DNA of 62,151 bases from Eubacterium sp. An11. Lineage in GTDB: Bacteria; Bacillota; Clostridia; Lachnospirales; Lachnospiraceae. The position numbers were made by a program, and so were the translations under genes. Location of the stretch: the NCBI RefSeq assembly GCF_002161065.1, contig NZ_NFLV01000019.1:1-62151 (forward strand). The letters are read 5' to 3'. This document shows positions 46,588 to 55,006 of the stretch, piece after piece (position 1 is the stretch's first letter; each line of letters opens with the position of its first letter). The notes beneath the pieces were generated by a model, which worked only from the letters and a program-made list of their open reading frames with translations, did no database searches and was not told the DNA's origin.

Positions 46588-46933
46588 CCGGCACGCCCTC
46601 CTTCTTTACGAGGGAATCCACCGCCTGATAAAAGTTCTCCGTCTTGTACGGGCGTTTCGCCGGACAGAGGAATTTCTGGCGGATGATATTTCCCATCACT
46701 TTTTCAAAAGGGAGACCGTCTTTTTCATACATTGCCATAAAGAAAAATGGCAGCATGACAGTTACCATAAGGATCGCTGACACACTGGAGCCAAGGGGTT
46801 TCTTTGCCAGCAGGTATAACGGGACTCCCACTACTGCGGCAAGTGAAAAAAAGATCAGCTGCCGCTTTGTCAGGTTCAATGCTACTTTTGTTTTGACCTT
46901 TGTCAGGTCTTTGGGTACTGGTACATACGCCAT
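46472..46933 (-). CDS. prgI: PrgI-family conjugation membrane protein
   Basis: A 153-residue protein starting MAYVPVPKDLTKVKTKVALN, the conserved PrgI opening. Two membrane spans follow (LIFFSLAAVVGVPLYLLA; VSAILMVTVMLPFFFMAMY). The C-terminus is extremely lysine- and glycine-rich (KKKPSGKKKKKRQKGKGKGK). PrgI (VirB3-like) works with VirB4 at the inner membrane. The ATG at 46933 has GGAGT 9 bases upstream; the longer frame to 47059 is not needed. The basic tail is encoded by the 116 bases shared with virB4. Confidence 0.9.
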   Translation of the reverse strand: MAYVPVPKDLTKVKTKVALNLTKRQLIFFSLAAVVGVPLYLLAKKPLGSSVSAILMVTVMLPFFFMAMYEKDGLPFEKVMGNIIRQKFLCPAKRPYKTENFYQAVDSLVKKEGVPDGKKEETGTAAVPGSGGKKKPSGKKKKKRQKGKGKGKA

Positions 46934-46955
46934 AGGTAGTACTCCTTTCTTTTTC

Positions 46956-46971
46956 TGCCCATCAGTGGGCA
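46956..46971. other. Palindrome at the VirB6-PrgI junction
   Basis: tgcccatcagtgggca, a perfect 6-base stem with a 4-base loop, overlaps the stop codon of the VirB6 gene (46962) and lies just upstream of the PrgI ribosome-binding site. It resembles the TGCCCACTGGGCA repeats at 55877-55930 and may be a hairpin affecting translation. Confidence 0.35.
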
Positions 46972-47831
46972 TTGAATATTGATTTACTGAGGCTTCCGGT
47001 CTTAAACAGTGAAAATGCCAGTACGACCGTATATGCCGCCACTGAAAACATCGCCCCATGCAGGTTCGTGGATATGGTCATCGCATTGACCAGTACGGAA
47101 TAAATACCGACACAGACCAGCATGAAGAATCCCTGAAATGCCAGGGCGAACAAGCCTTTCAGATAGTTGTTCCCGATATTGCCCCACTCCTTATTGGTCA
47201 TGGTAGCAAACGGGATCGGTGCCACGGAAGTATACAGGTAGATCTCAATCATCCTGCCATACATGATCACCGTGATAATCACGGAGAGGATGCTCATGGT
47301 AAGGCTGATGAGAAGTGTTTCCATTGCCAGTAAAAACAGTTCCCCGATCTCCATATCTTCCAGAGATTCCGTCAGGGTAGCAATGGCGGCAGAAGCATCC
47401 ACCGCCGTACTTCCAGAGATCACACCGGCTGCACCATTTACGATGTGCTGCCCCACATCAAATACCGCCATTGTGATATTAAACGTGTTCGTCACAAGGT
47501 AAATCGCCACATATGCCTTAAAGATCCAGAGAAAAATGTTGTAGGTTTCAAACTCATGGAAGTTATTCTTCTGTGTGACCATCGTGATCAGCTCATAACA
47601 AAGTACAAACGTGATGATCAGACCGGCGATGGGCACGATCACCGTCTGAGACAGGTTCTGGATGAGGTTAAAAACCCCTGCGTTCCATCCCTGCGGGGTC
47701 TGCCCGACCTGACTGGCAATCGTTCCCACCTTATCATTGACCTCCACAAACATCCCTTCCAGACCATTCTGGATCATCCCGATGAGGATCTCCTTGATGG
47801 CTTCCGTGATTCGTTCGATAATGGTGTTCAT
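46962..47831 (-). CDS. VirB6/TrbL-like channel membrane protein
   Basis: A 289-residue protein with an amphipathic N-terminal region and about five or six membrane spans (VIVPIAGLIITFVLCYELI; FLLAMETLLISLTMSILSVI; IPFATMTNKEWGNIGNNYLK between spans). The layout and the block RMIEIYLYTSVAPIPFA match the TrbL/VirB6 proteins of Gram-positive conjugation systems, which form the channel core in the cytoplasmic membrane. It lies between Maff2 and PrgI, as expected. It ends 12 bases after Maff2 exon 2 in the operon. Confidence 0.88.
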   Translation of the reverse strand: MNTIIERITEAIKEILIGMIQNGLEGMFVEVNDKVGTIASQVGQTPQGWNAGVFNLIQNLSQTVIVPIAGLIITFVLCYELITMVTQKNNFHEFETYNIFLWIFKAYVAIYLVTNTFNITMAVFDVGQHIVNGAAGVISGSTAVDASAAIATLTESLEDMEIGELFLLAMETLLISLTMSILSVIITVIMYGRMIEIYLYTSVAPIPFATMTNKEWGNIGNNYLKGLFALAFQGFFMLVCVGIYSVLVNAMTISTNLHGAMFSVAAYTVVLAFSLFKTGSLSKSIFNAH

Positions 47832-47842
47832 CCATTACCCCA

Positions 47843-47943
47843 TTAACCGAACAGTGTTGCCAGCTGGGGAATCAGGGTAGTTCCCAGCAGCATGATTCCT
47901 GCTCCTGCCATGAGCTGTTTGATTCCCTGGCTCTTTGCGCCGG
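47843..47943 (-). CDS. Maff2-family membrane protein, exon 2
   Basis: The last 101 bases of a 71-codon gene split by group II intron 2. It reads GAKSQGIKQLMAGAGIMLLG followed by TTLIPQLATLFG, the conserved second half of Maff2 small membrane proteins found before VirB6. The codon for proline (CCC) is built across the splice junction from C of exon 1 and CC of exon 2. No start codon or ribosome-binding site of its own is visible. Confidence 0.9.
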
Positions 47944-47990
47944 ATAGCGATAGGTAATCCTTTGAAGTTATCTCCGGATTTTCCCCCGCT

Positions 47991-48028
47991 CCACACCGTG
48001 CATGCGACTTTCACCGCACACGGCGCTC
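47991..48028 (-). ncRNA. Group II intron 2 domain V
   Basis: The minus strand reads GAGCGCCGTGTGCGG, then a GTGAAAGTC loop and CGCATGCACGGTGTGG, a domain V hairpin with the AGC triad. Domain VI and the 3' splice site follow within about 50 bases. Confidence 0.8.
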
Positions 48029-48089
48029 CATCGAATTCAGCCGTCCAGGGTTTTAAACACAACTTACACACTTCGTTACAGCATTAAAT

Positions 48090-49976
48090 TCAAAGAATAA
48101 TAGGTGGCATTTCTGCCATAGTACGAAGTTTGTTAAGCTTTTCTATTTGTTTATCGTCAAGATTTAAGGATTTCAGGTACTTCTCAATCGTAGGTTCTGA
48201 AGAAGCATGGATAAGGATATGAACTGCTTTGCTGACAAGAATAAGATTTGCGTATTCATCCGAACCACCATTTCTTACGGGCACTTTATGGTGGCAGTGA
48301 ATATCATGAGAATCCATCAGAATTCCCGTCACTGCACATTTACCATACTGTGCCGCATACAAGGAAATACGGTTATCCGCATATTCAATGGTTCTGCCCT
48401 TTACAGGATTTCTCATCAGCCATAACATTGTCGCTGTGTCGATTGCAAGATTCTTATGAATCTGTTCCCGACCTTTGACCGTATACTTATTGATGGATTT
48501 CCTTTTATGCTGGGCATTTTTCGGCTGGACATATCCCAGTGGAACCACCGGACGTCCATGAAGGAACCTCATCTGTCTGCTTGCTCCATACTTTTCTTTA
48601 ATAAACCCATTTCTGAGCTGTCCCTTTTTGGATAAGTCACCTTTCAGTCTGTTTCTGAGCTGTTTGTTGATACTGAAGGCAAGTCTGCTGAAATCATGTG
48701 ATACTTCTGTAGAAATACAATAGTATTCATGAAGTCCGGCAACTACAGCGTTATATTTCTGAAGCTGCATGAACTGAGCATTATCATCTGACGAATGAGC
48801 CAGTTTCTTTACTTCTTCCGAGACTTTTCCATGAGCCTTTTTGTATGCTTTATCGCTCATATGAGACCGAACTACATACTTCTTACCCTTTTTACGGACT
48901 TTCAGCTTGAACCCGAGAAAATCAGAATACTGTCTTTTGAGATTAACTACTTTGGATTTGTCAGGGCTGATTTCCAGCCCCAGCCTGTCCTTTAGCCATA
49001 ACTCTGTTGCCTTGTATGCTCTGACAGCATCCTCATGTGATGCGCAGAAAATTTTAAAATCATCTGCGTACCGAACTGCATGCAGCTCTTTTAATCTGCT
49101 CCGGCGCAGAGCTCTGTAAGCGTGGCTCTTAATCTCTGTTCCCTGCGCATTGTTCCTCGTTTTGAATTTTGTCCTTGTTGGCATCTGCTCCCACTGGGAA
49201 GCAATCCACCAATCCAGCTCATTCAATACGATGTTTGCAAGCAACGGCGATAAAATACCGCCTTGCGGAGTACCCCGTGCGGGATATGTTTTCTCCCCAT
49301 TTGGCAGAACAACAGGTGCTTTCAGCATCTCTTTTATAATGCATAACAGCTTTTTATCCCGGATTCCCAATGCCCATATCTGACGAATCAGCTTTGTATG
49401 GCTGATATTATCAAAGAATCCTTTAATATCGAGGTCAACCACATGGTACAGATGCTGTACCTGTATCAGCCTCATGCATTGCGCAATAGCAGTCTCAGCA
49501 GAACGGTTCGGGCGGAACCCGTTGGAGTTCTCACTGAATTTTGCTTCACATATCGGCTCTATGACCTGCAAAATACATTGCTGTACGATCCGATCCACGA
49601 TAGTTGGAATTCCCAGAGGTCTGGTCTTTCCATTGGGCTTTGGTATCTCCACTCGCCTTACGGGTCGTGGATGATAATTACTGAATTGTTTCCGTATGAG
49701 ACGGACGTAAGCTTCCTCGCTTAACTTTGCAAGGTCGGCTATCGTCCTTTTATCCACTCCCGAAGTATCACTTCCTGTATTCTTCTTTATCGTTCTGTAT
49801 GCAAGCTTGATATTTTCTTCACTCTCGATGATTTCCATCAGATGATTGAAGATTTTATCATTCTTACTTTCTGCATACAGCCTGTCAAAAGTGCCTTCCA
49901 TGTCGTAATACTCTGAGTTGCGGATTTTTCTCTGTTTACTTTTCCTTTCTTGCTGCCCCGAAGTCAACACAGGCAT
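48090..49976 (-). CDS. ltrA: Group II intron reverse transcriptase/maturase with HNH domain (intron 2)
   Basis: A 628-residue intron-encoded protein. Reverse transcriptase blocks are RPLGIPTIVDRIVQQ, DLDIKGFFDNISH, GTPQGGILSPLLANIVLNEL and the catalytic RYADDFKIF near residue 300. A maturase region follows, then an HNH endonuclease-like end (CAVTGILMDSHDIHCHHKVP, then GGSDEYANLILVSK). It supports splicing and retrohoming of the surrounding intron. It is clearly different from the intron 1 protein, so the two introns arrived independently. Confidence 0.95.
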   Translation of the reverse strand: MPVLTSGQQERKSKQRKIRNSEYYDMEGTFDRLYAESKNDKIFNHLMEIIESEENIKLAYRTIKKNTGSDTSGVDKRTIADLAKLSEEAYVRLIRKQFSNYHPRPVRRVEIPKPNGKTRPLGIPTIVDRIVQQCILQVIEPICEAKFSENSNGFRPNRSAETAIAQCMRLIQVQHLYHVVDLDIKGFFDNISHTKLIRQIWALGIRDKKLLCIIKEMLKAPVVLPNGEKTYPARGTPQGGILSPLLANIVLNELDWWIASQWEQMPTRTKFKTRNNAQGTEIKSHAYRALRRSRLKELHAVRYADDFKIFCASHEDAVRAYKATELWLKDRLGLEISPDKSKVVNLKRQYSDFLGFKLKVRKKGKKYVVRSHMSDKAYKKAHGKVSEEVKKLAHSSDDNAQFMQLQKYNAVVAGLHEYYCISTEVSHDFSRLAFSINKQLRNRLKGDLSKKGQLRNGFIKEKYGASRQMRFLHGRPVVPLGYVQPKNAQHKRKSINKYTVKGREQIHKNLAIDTATMLWLMRNPVKGRTIEYADNRISLYAAQYGKCAVTGILMDSHDIHCHHKVPVRNGGSDEYANLILVSKAVHILIHASSEPTIEKYLKSLNLDDKQIEKLNKLRTMAEMPPIIL

Positions 49977-50712
49977 CCTCTCCCTTCGGTTTGGATTTTC
50001 TTTGTCATACTCGAAGCTGTGTTTGTTGTGTTTTCATTTTCATTGCTGAATTCGACTTGTGGCTATCCCTCCACCGCTTACTTATTCACGGCTTCACAGG
50101 TACTGTGCCACTACTCTCACTGGAATAAAGAATGGTTATTGCCCTCTCGCGAAGGTATTCCCATCCACCACATCACTGGCTTGCAACCGCCTCCGTGTTC
50201 CCAGCTTTCCACGTTCCGATATTCCTATCATTGGATATCTTTAGGTTCTTCCTCTGAGCCTGTATCTGGTCATGCATAACCGCACCGCCTGTAACGGTGC
50301 ATGGACTTTCATAACAACCAATTTTACTCGCCCACAGATACCACCATGAGAGGTGTACTGCCTTTCGACAGCATCAACGTTTAGACTCGTACATTCGGAA
50401 TTTCGTCAGTATTTTCATACATTCTCACCATGGATATCCGACCCCCGGCATATAGGCAACACCATCCACCTCTGGACAGCTTTCGTGTCTGGTCTGAAGA
50501 CCAGTCTTACGGTTGCTCTCTGCCGACTTCACCGAGCTCTATAAACTTTTGGAGAGAGCCGTTGCATGCTCCCCGCCATTCGGAGTATTAGGGTGGCGCT
50601 TCGGGACGTTACCCCCTCATTTCACCCATCGGAATATCAGTTCTCCAAAGTTTCGGGCTACAATTGCCCTTCGACTTTGTGCGCAAGCTTTTCACTTACG
50701 AACGTGTCGCAC

Positions 50713-50827
50713 GGTTATCATTGCCATAACCTTCGAGAAGGTTGATGACTCCCCATACGCCAAGGCCCGCCCCGATTGCTACAACCAGGGTCTTAAGAGT
50801 AGTAATTGCACTGGTAAAAAATGCCAT
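50713..50827 (-). CDS. Maff2-family membrane protein, exon 1
   Basis: The first 115 bases of the split Maff2 gene, encoding MAFFTSAITTLKTLVVAIGA, a membrane helix, and ending EGYGNDN before the intron. With exon 2 it makes a 71-residue membrane protein of the conjugation module, located between VirD4 and VirB6. Without splicing, translation would run five codons into the intron and stop. Confidence 0.9.
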
Positions 50828-50869
50828 ATAAATCACCAAAACTAACTTTGCCGGGTGTAACCGGGAATG

Positions 50870-50894
50870 AAAAACGCCGGTAACAATACCGGCG
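50870..50894 (-). terminator. Terminator between virD4 and Maff2
   Basis: On the minus strand CGCCGGT and ACCGGCG form a perfect stem with a 6-base loop, followed by five T. It lies inside the transfer operon, 8 bases after the virD4 stop and upstream of Maff2. Confidence 0.85.
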
Positions 50895-50901
50895 CACCCT
50901 G

Positions 50902-52827
50902 TTAGTTATTCCTTTCCTCATTATTTTCCTGCTCATTCCCGTCTCCTGAAAGATCCATTTCCATCACTTCCACCTCATCATCTGGTTTCGGTGTATACTT
51001 CGGATCCAGTTCCTTTTCCACCTTAAACCGGTTCTTCTCGCTGTAATCTGCAAGGAGCCGGTAATTCGGGTGTTTGGTTATATCGTATTTGTCCGAATAA
51101 AACGGACGGACACCACGGATCTGAAGGATACATTTCCCGCCGTCCATGACTGCGATCTCATCCTCCGTCATCAGCTGTTTCCCGGTTTTCTGGTAATTCA
51201 GCCCGAATGACTTCTGGTTGCTGCGTGTTTCCGAGGTGTTGTAAAGGTCAATCGTCTCCTTCCCCAGAAGCTCACTCATCTCTTTCAGGGTGGTCTTTTC
51301 CTTGCCACCAAGGAACAACATCGTGTCACAATTCCCCAGAATTGTGTCCGCACTATCTTTGTACATTGCCTTCAGCTGGCTCTGTGACTGCAAAATAATA
51401 GAAGCAGAGATTTCCCTGCTTCGGATTGTGGCAATCAGCTTATCAAACTGTGGAATCTGCCCGATGTTGGCAAACTCATCGCAGATAACCCGTACATGGA
51501 CCGGCAGCCTGCCGCCATATTGATCATCTGCCTTATCACAAAGCAAGTTGAAAAGCTGGGACTGCAGCATAGCGATCACAAAGTTAAAGGTGGTATCTGT
51601 ATCTGACATAATCAGAAACAGTGCCGTTTTCCGGTCTCCCACCTTATCCAGTTCCATCTCATCATAGCTCATGATCTCCCGAAGCTCGGCAATATCAAAC
51701 GGAGCCAGTCTGGCACCGCAGCTGATTAGGATAGATTTTGCTGTCTTACCAGCCGCCAGCTTGTATTTCTTATACTGGCGTACCGCAAAGTGTTCCGGAT
51801 TCCTTTTTTCCAGATCCTCAAACAGCATATCCACTGGATTTTTATAATTCTCGTCATCCTCCCTGGTCTCACTTTCATTCAGAAGGTCGATCAGGGTGTT
51901 CATATTCTTCTCGTCCTCGTCCCCTTCATACCAGATCAGGGCAATCAGTGCCGTATACAGCAGTTTTTCTGCTTTGACCCAGAAATCCTCGGTTGCCTTT
52001 TCCCCTTCCCCTTTGGTGTTGGCGATGATAACCGTCACCAGTTTCAGGATATCCTTTTCGGATTTTAAATAGGCAAACGGATTGTAGTGGAGCGATTTGG
52101 AGAAGTTAATGGTATTTAAGACCTTGATCACATAAGGCTCATGCACCACCTTCCCGGATTTATCTTTCACAACATTTCCATGCTTGTCTCTCTTTGGCGG
52201 TCCTTTGGCTAACATCTTCCCGCATTCTTCGATCAGTGTTCCCTTCGGATCTGTAATGACCATGGAACAGTTCATCATCATAATAGAGACCTTTACAAAA
52301 AACCTTGTTTTACCACTTCCGGAACCGCCGATGACGCAGATATTTTTATTTCTGGCATACTTTGGGTTCTTCGGGCGGCTCTCCATGGTAATGGATTCTG
52401 TTGCCGTCAACGGAATGTTCATCCAGAAATCATCTGCCATAAATGGTTTGATGTCTTCTGCTGTTCCCCACCTGGCAGAACCATACTCCACTCCTTTGCG
52501 GAGCTTTTTTGCATCTGCCTGTTTCTGCCAGACCAATATCTTCACAACTGCCGCAATCCCTGCCCCCACCAGAATATCCATGTAGTAAAGACTTGGCAGG
52601 AACCCGGTCAGGATCCGGTCAGCGTGTTCCATGGCATATAATAGTTTGTTTCCCATATCTGCCCCGGGGCTTGCCCGGTACAAACAGGATGCCCTGTCTG
52701 CAAACAAAAAGATGAACAGGTACGGAAGATTGGTCAGAATAAGCTTTTTCATATCCAAAGCGGACAGCGTAACTCTGGCTTTTGCTTTCAGCTTGTTGGT
52801 CATACCCCCGGCAGTAAGCTTTCTCAC
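50902..52827 (-). CDS. virD4: VirD4-like type IV coupling protein
   Basis: A 641-residue coupling ATPase linking DNA to the secretion channel. Two N-terminal membrane spans lie at about 30-45 and 95-115. Walker A is VIGGSGSGKTRFFVKVS near residue 170, followed by MVITDPKGTLIEECGK; Walker B is VRVICDEFANIGQIP near 455, and QSQSQLKAMY follows. The C-terminal tail is acidic (EVEVMEMDLSGDGNEQENNE). It overlaps the PcfB gene start region by a few bases. Family assignment (TcpA/PcfC/VirD4) is secure; its natural relaxase partner is not in the window. Confidence 0.95.
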   Translation of the reverse strand: MRKLTAGGMTNKLKAKARVTLSALDMKKLILTNLPYLFIFLFADRASCLYRASPGADMGNKLLYAMEHADRILTGFLPSLYYMDILVGAGIAAVVKILVWQKQADAKKLRKGVEYGSARWGTAEDIKPFMADDFWMNIPLTATESITMESRPKNPKYARNKNICVIGGSGSGKTRFFVKVSIMMMNCSMVITDPKGTLIEECGKMLAKGPPKRDKHGNVVKDKSGKVVHEPYVIKVLNTINFSKSLHYNPFAYLKSEKDILKLVTVIIANTKGEGEKATEDFWVKAEKLLYTALIALIWYEGDEDEKNMNTLIDLLNESETREDDENYKNPVDMLFEDLEKRNPEHFAVRQYKKYKLAAGKTAKSILISCGARLAPFDIAELREIMSYDEMELDKVGDRKTALFLIMSDTDTTFNFVIAMLQSQLFNLLCDKADDQYGGRLPVHVRVICDEFANIGQIPQFDKLIATIRSREISASIILQSQSQLKAMYKDSADTILGNCDTMLFLGGKEKTTLKEMSELLGKETIDLYNTSETRSNQKSFGLNYQKTGKQLMTEDEIAVMDGGKCILQIRGVRPFYSDKYDITKHPNYRLLADYSEKNRFKVEKELDPKYTPKPDDEVEVMEMDLSGDGNEQENNEERNN

Positions 52828-53315
52828 CGGGATACCTCCTGATGCTTATTTCTGGCTTTGCCCTTCGTCTTCCCTGCAACAATACTTCTGTATGCCTCCA
52901 GACGTTTGTGGATAGAAGGGCGGTTCGCCTTTTGGATCTCTTTCTGGGAAAATTCACGGAAAGCTGCGGTGATCGCATCCTGGTCACGTCCCTTAAAGAA
53001 CACCATATAAACCGGCGGATCTTTGGTCTTATCCTTTTTCAAGGCATAATTGATTCCGTATTTTCTGGCATACCGTTCAAAAGACTTGATGTTCTTGGGT
53101 GTGATCTCAATACTCGTCATCCCGGCATTTTGCTTTGCCAGCTCTTTCACCGTGATTTTCCCCTGTTTCGGCTGATTTTTCTGTGCTTTCTTCTCAGCAC
53201 TTTTCTGTTTCTGATGCCGCAGGTATGCAGCAATCACTTTTTTCAGCACATCTGCCGTCATTTTTGTGGTACGCACACAAAAAGTCACCGTTTTCTGTGT
53301 TACTTCTTCCTGCAT
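52824..53315 (-). CDS. pcfB: PcfB-family (DUF3801) protein
   Basis: A 163-residue basic protein. The middle block GMTSIEITPKNIKSFERYAR, followed by KYGINYALKKDK and PPVYMVFFKGRD, is typical of PcfB/DUF3801 proteins encoded just before VirD4 in Gram-positive ICEs and enterococcal plasmids. It is thought to help dock the relaxosome to the coupling protein. The ends are lysine-rich. Its stop overlaps the virD4 start by 4 bases. Confidence 0.88.
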   Translation of the reverse strand: MQEEVTQKTVTFCVRTTKMTADVLKKVIAAYLRHQKQKSAEKKAQKNQPKQGKITVKELAKQNAGMTSIEITPKNIKSFERYARKYGINYALKKDKTKDPPVYMVFFKGRDQDAITAAFREFSQKEIQKANRPSIHKRLEAYRSIVAGKTKGKARNKHQEVSR

Positions 53316-53384
53316 GAATTTCCCTCCTTTCAGCGTATTACGTGCTGTCCCATGTCAAAATCATGATAACCACCACCTTTCCAA

Positions 53385-54131
53385 TTATTTCTCTTCCGGA
53401 TCTTCAAACAATGCTCGGAAATATTCTTTTCCTTTCGGAGTAATCAGCGTCTGAGAACCCAAGTGTCCATTATTAAAAAAATCCCTGACAATAAACAGGG
53501 ATTCATTCTTAGGTACCGCATAAGGAAGAAGTGTACCTGACGGACTTCGATATAAAAAGCTGCCTTTTAAAAGAAACTTTAAGAATTTCCGCTCAGGTAC
53601 TCCAATTTCTTTTGCAGTTGTCCGTATATTTGAGCATTCTCCTTTGACCATAAAGTGATCAAAATAATTTGCCTTCGGTTGAAGGTCATTAATCTGACTC
53701 TGCAGTTCTCTATTCCTATTATTCTCATCCAATAACCTTTGCGCAAATTCCAGAAGTATCTCCGGATTATTGCGTACACTTTCCAAAAGATCACTGGACA
53801 TATATCCGCCTGTCTTTCGTATTGCTGGTAAAATTTCATCAAATACCCAACTTTCAAAACGCTGTGCGGAGGGTAGATGGCTCTTTGTAATCAGTCGATA
53901 CACATCTCCTTCAGGAATAAATGTCATCGTTTGTACTCCACCTGCCGTAAGGGCGCCCTTTTTCAGGGCTCCCTTGCAATGCATATTTATTGCATTTCTT
54001 GGTTTGGAATAACCCAGGGCAAAAGCCACATCTGTACCGCAGAACAAAAGTCTTCCCTGATCTTCAATTACCCGAATTGCACCAAACTCGGTATTATGAA
54101 ATTCTGTTACTTTACATGTCTCCTGCCCCAT
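53385..54131 (-). CDS. BRO-N/KilAC phage-antirepressor-like protein
   Basis: A 248-residue protein. Residues about 15-115 are a BRO-N domain (RVIEDQGRLLFCGTDVAFAL; FIPEGDVYRLITKSHLPSAQ; FESWVFDEILPAIRKTGGYM); a short coiled coil leads to a KilAC domain (NIRTTAKEIGVPERKFLKFL; ending TLITPKGKEYFRALF). Such proteins act as antirepressors or DNA-binding regulators in phages and ICEs. Its start overlaps the end of the preceding gene by 20 bases. The BRO-N segment KGALKKGAL is encoded by a 27-base palindrome that recurs elsewhere in the element. Confidence 0.9.
   Translation of the reverse strand: MGQETCKVTEFHNTEFGAIRVIEDQGRLLFCGTDVAFALGYSKPRNAINMHCKGALKKGALTAGGVQTMTFIPEGDVYRLITKSHLPSAQRFESWVFDEILPAIRKTGGYMSSDLLESVRNNPEILLEFAQRLLDENNRNRELQSQINDLQPKANYFDHFMVKGECSNIRTTAKEIGVPERKFLKFLLKGSFLYRSPSGTLLPYAVPKNESLFIVRDFFNNGHLGSQTLITPKGKEYFRALFEDPEEK
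53949..53975. repeat. 27-bp palindromic repeat, copy 3 (inside a gene)
   Basis: On the minus strand it begins AAGGGAGCCCTG and ends GGGCGCCCTT, coding for KGALKKGAL in the BRO-N domain. It matches the copies at 12103-12129 and 30424-30450 in length and in the first 12 bases. Confidence 0.5.
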
Positions 54132-54540
54132 CTTCCGATCCCCCAGTCATAAACCTCATAAAATTATCAATGATCTGATCTCTTGTCGCATTTGCTACTT
54201 CGACAATCAATGCCATAAGATACTCGGACAGATAATCGCTAAATTCATCATCATCCAGAGCTTCGCCCACCATCCATAAGTGTTCTTCGACGCAGGCAGC
54301 CTCTCTTCCAATGACATACGTAATGGATCTTGAAAAATTCGTATCTGAATAAATCAGCCATGCACAAAATATCCGGTTTAAATGAGATTCCATTTCCCAT
54401 GTGTTGTCCATTTTCTCTTTCATAATTTTTGCTGTCAGTGCCGCAGTTCTTTGTGCATCCCGGAGGACATTCTCCTCCACCAGGTTTCCTTCACTGTCAA
54501 CAAATCCCATTGCAAATAATTCCATAAAATATTTTCTCAT
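54112..54540 (-). CDS. Unknown ICE protein, 142 residues
   Basis: A mostly helical 142-residue protein with an acidic C-terminal half (MRKYFMELFAMGFVDSEGNL; later ALDDDEFSDYLSEYLMALIV). There is no signal peptide, membrane span or catalytic motif. It lies between SSB and the BRO/KilAC gene, overlapping the latter by 20 bases, so it is probably co-translated. I do not recognise the family. Confidence 0.7.
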   Translation of the reverse strand: MRKYFMELFAMGFVDSEGNLVEENVLRDAQRTAALTAKIMKEKMDNTWEMESHLNRIFCAWLIYSDTNFSRSITYVIGREAACVEEHLWMVGEALDDDEFSDYLSEYLMALIVEVANATRDQIIDNFMRFMTGGSEDGAGDM

Positions 54541-54564
54541 GTTCTAAGTCCCCCTTTCTTTTCT

Positions 54565-54978
54565 TTAACGAAATGGCATTTCCTGTTCCATTTCTTCCGG
54601 TATTTCAAAAGGAATGCTTGCCCTTCTTGCAGGCTCAAATCCATCACTGCCAAAATCTCTCTTTGATTTGGATTCAGCAAATTCCATTGTATCCATAATG
54701 ATTTCTGTGAAATAAGATACGGTTCCATTTTCCTCATTTTTCACCTGAGAGATGACCAATTCACCGCAAATAGTAACCTTTGTCCCCTTTTCCAGATACT
54801 TCTGTACAAATCCTGCATTGCCTCCGTATGCGGTAATCATAACGACAAATGCTTTATTTGTACGGTTTCTTCTTACTACCAACGGAAACCTTGCCACTTC
54901 TGTCTCTCCCTTTTGAGTCGTGATTTGCCGGATCTCCGGAGCTTTGGCAAGTCTTCCAATTAATGTAATTGAATTCAT
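54565..54978 (-). CDS. ssb: Single-stranded DNA-binding protein
   Basis: A 137-residue SSB. It starts MNSITLIGRLAKAPEIRQIT, the classic OB-fold opening, with later strands KAFVVMITAYGGNAGFVQKY and GTKVTICGELVISQV. The C-terminus ends EEMEQEMPFR, a variant of the acidic DDDIPF tip with one extra arginine. It probably coats single-stranded ICE DNA during transfer or plasmid-like replication. A hairpin terminator lies about 45 bases upstream of its start, so expression may be controlled separately. Confidence 0.93.
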   Translation of the reverse strand: MNSITLIGRLAKAPEIRQITTQKGETEVARFPLVVRRNRTNKAFVVMITAYGGNAGFVQKYLEKGTKVTICGELVISQVKNEENGTVSYFTEIIMDTMEFAESKSKRDFGSDGFEPARRASIPFEIPEEMEQEMPFR

Positions 54979-55006
54979 AAGCTTTTCCTCCTAACCTTAG
55001 CGCATT

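Larger units (their letters stand above)
47944..50712 (-). mobile_element. Group II intron 2, inside the Maff2 gene
   Basis: A 2769-base intron. On the minus strand it begins GTGCGACACGTTCG at 50712 and ends CGCTAT at 47944. Domain V lies at about 47991-48028 and the reverse transcriptase gene at 48090-49976. Splicing joins GGCAATGATAACC to CCGGCGCAAAG, restoring GNDNPGAKSQG. A GGTTAT element (50276-50281 on the plus strand as ataacc) is complementary to the last six exon bases and is a candidate EBS1. The 736 bases at 49977-50712 hold ribozyme domains and no gene. It is unlike intron 1 in sequence and protein. Confidence 0.93.

Noticed and set aside
19705-49976. The two reverse transcriptases as retrons or diversity-generating retroelements
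   Set aside because: Each lies inside a GTGCG-starting sequence with domain V and exact splice junctions in a conserved gene. No msr/msd or variable-repeat pair is present.
54537-54737. A 66-codon minus-strand frame overlapping ssb
   Set aside because: It lies within the ssb gene in another frame and has no independent support.
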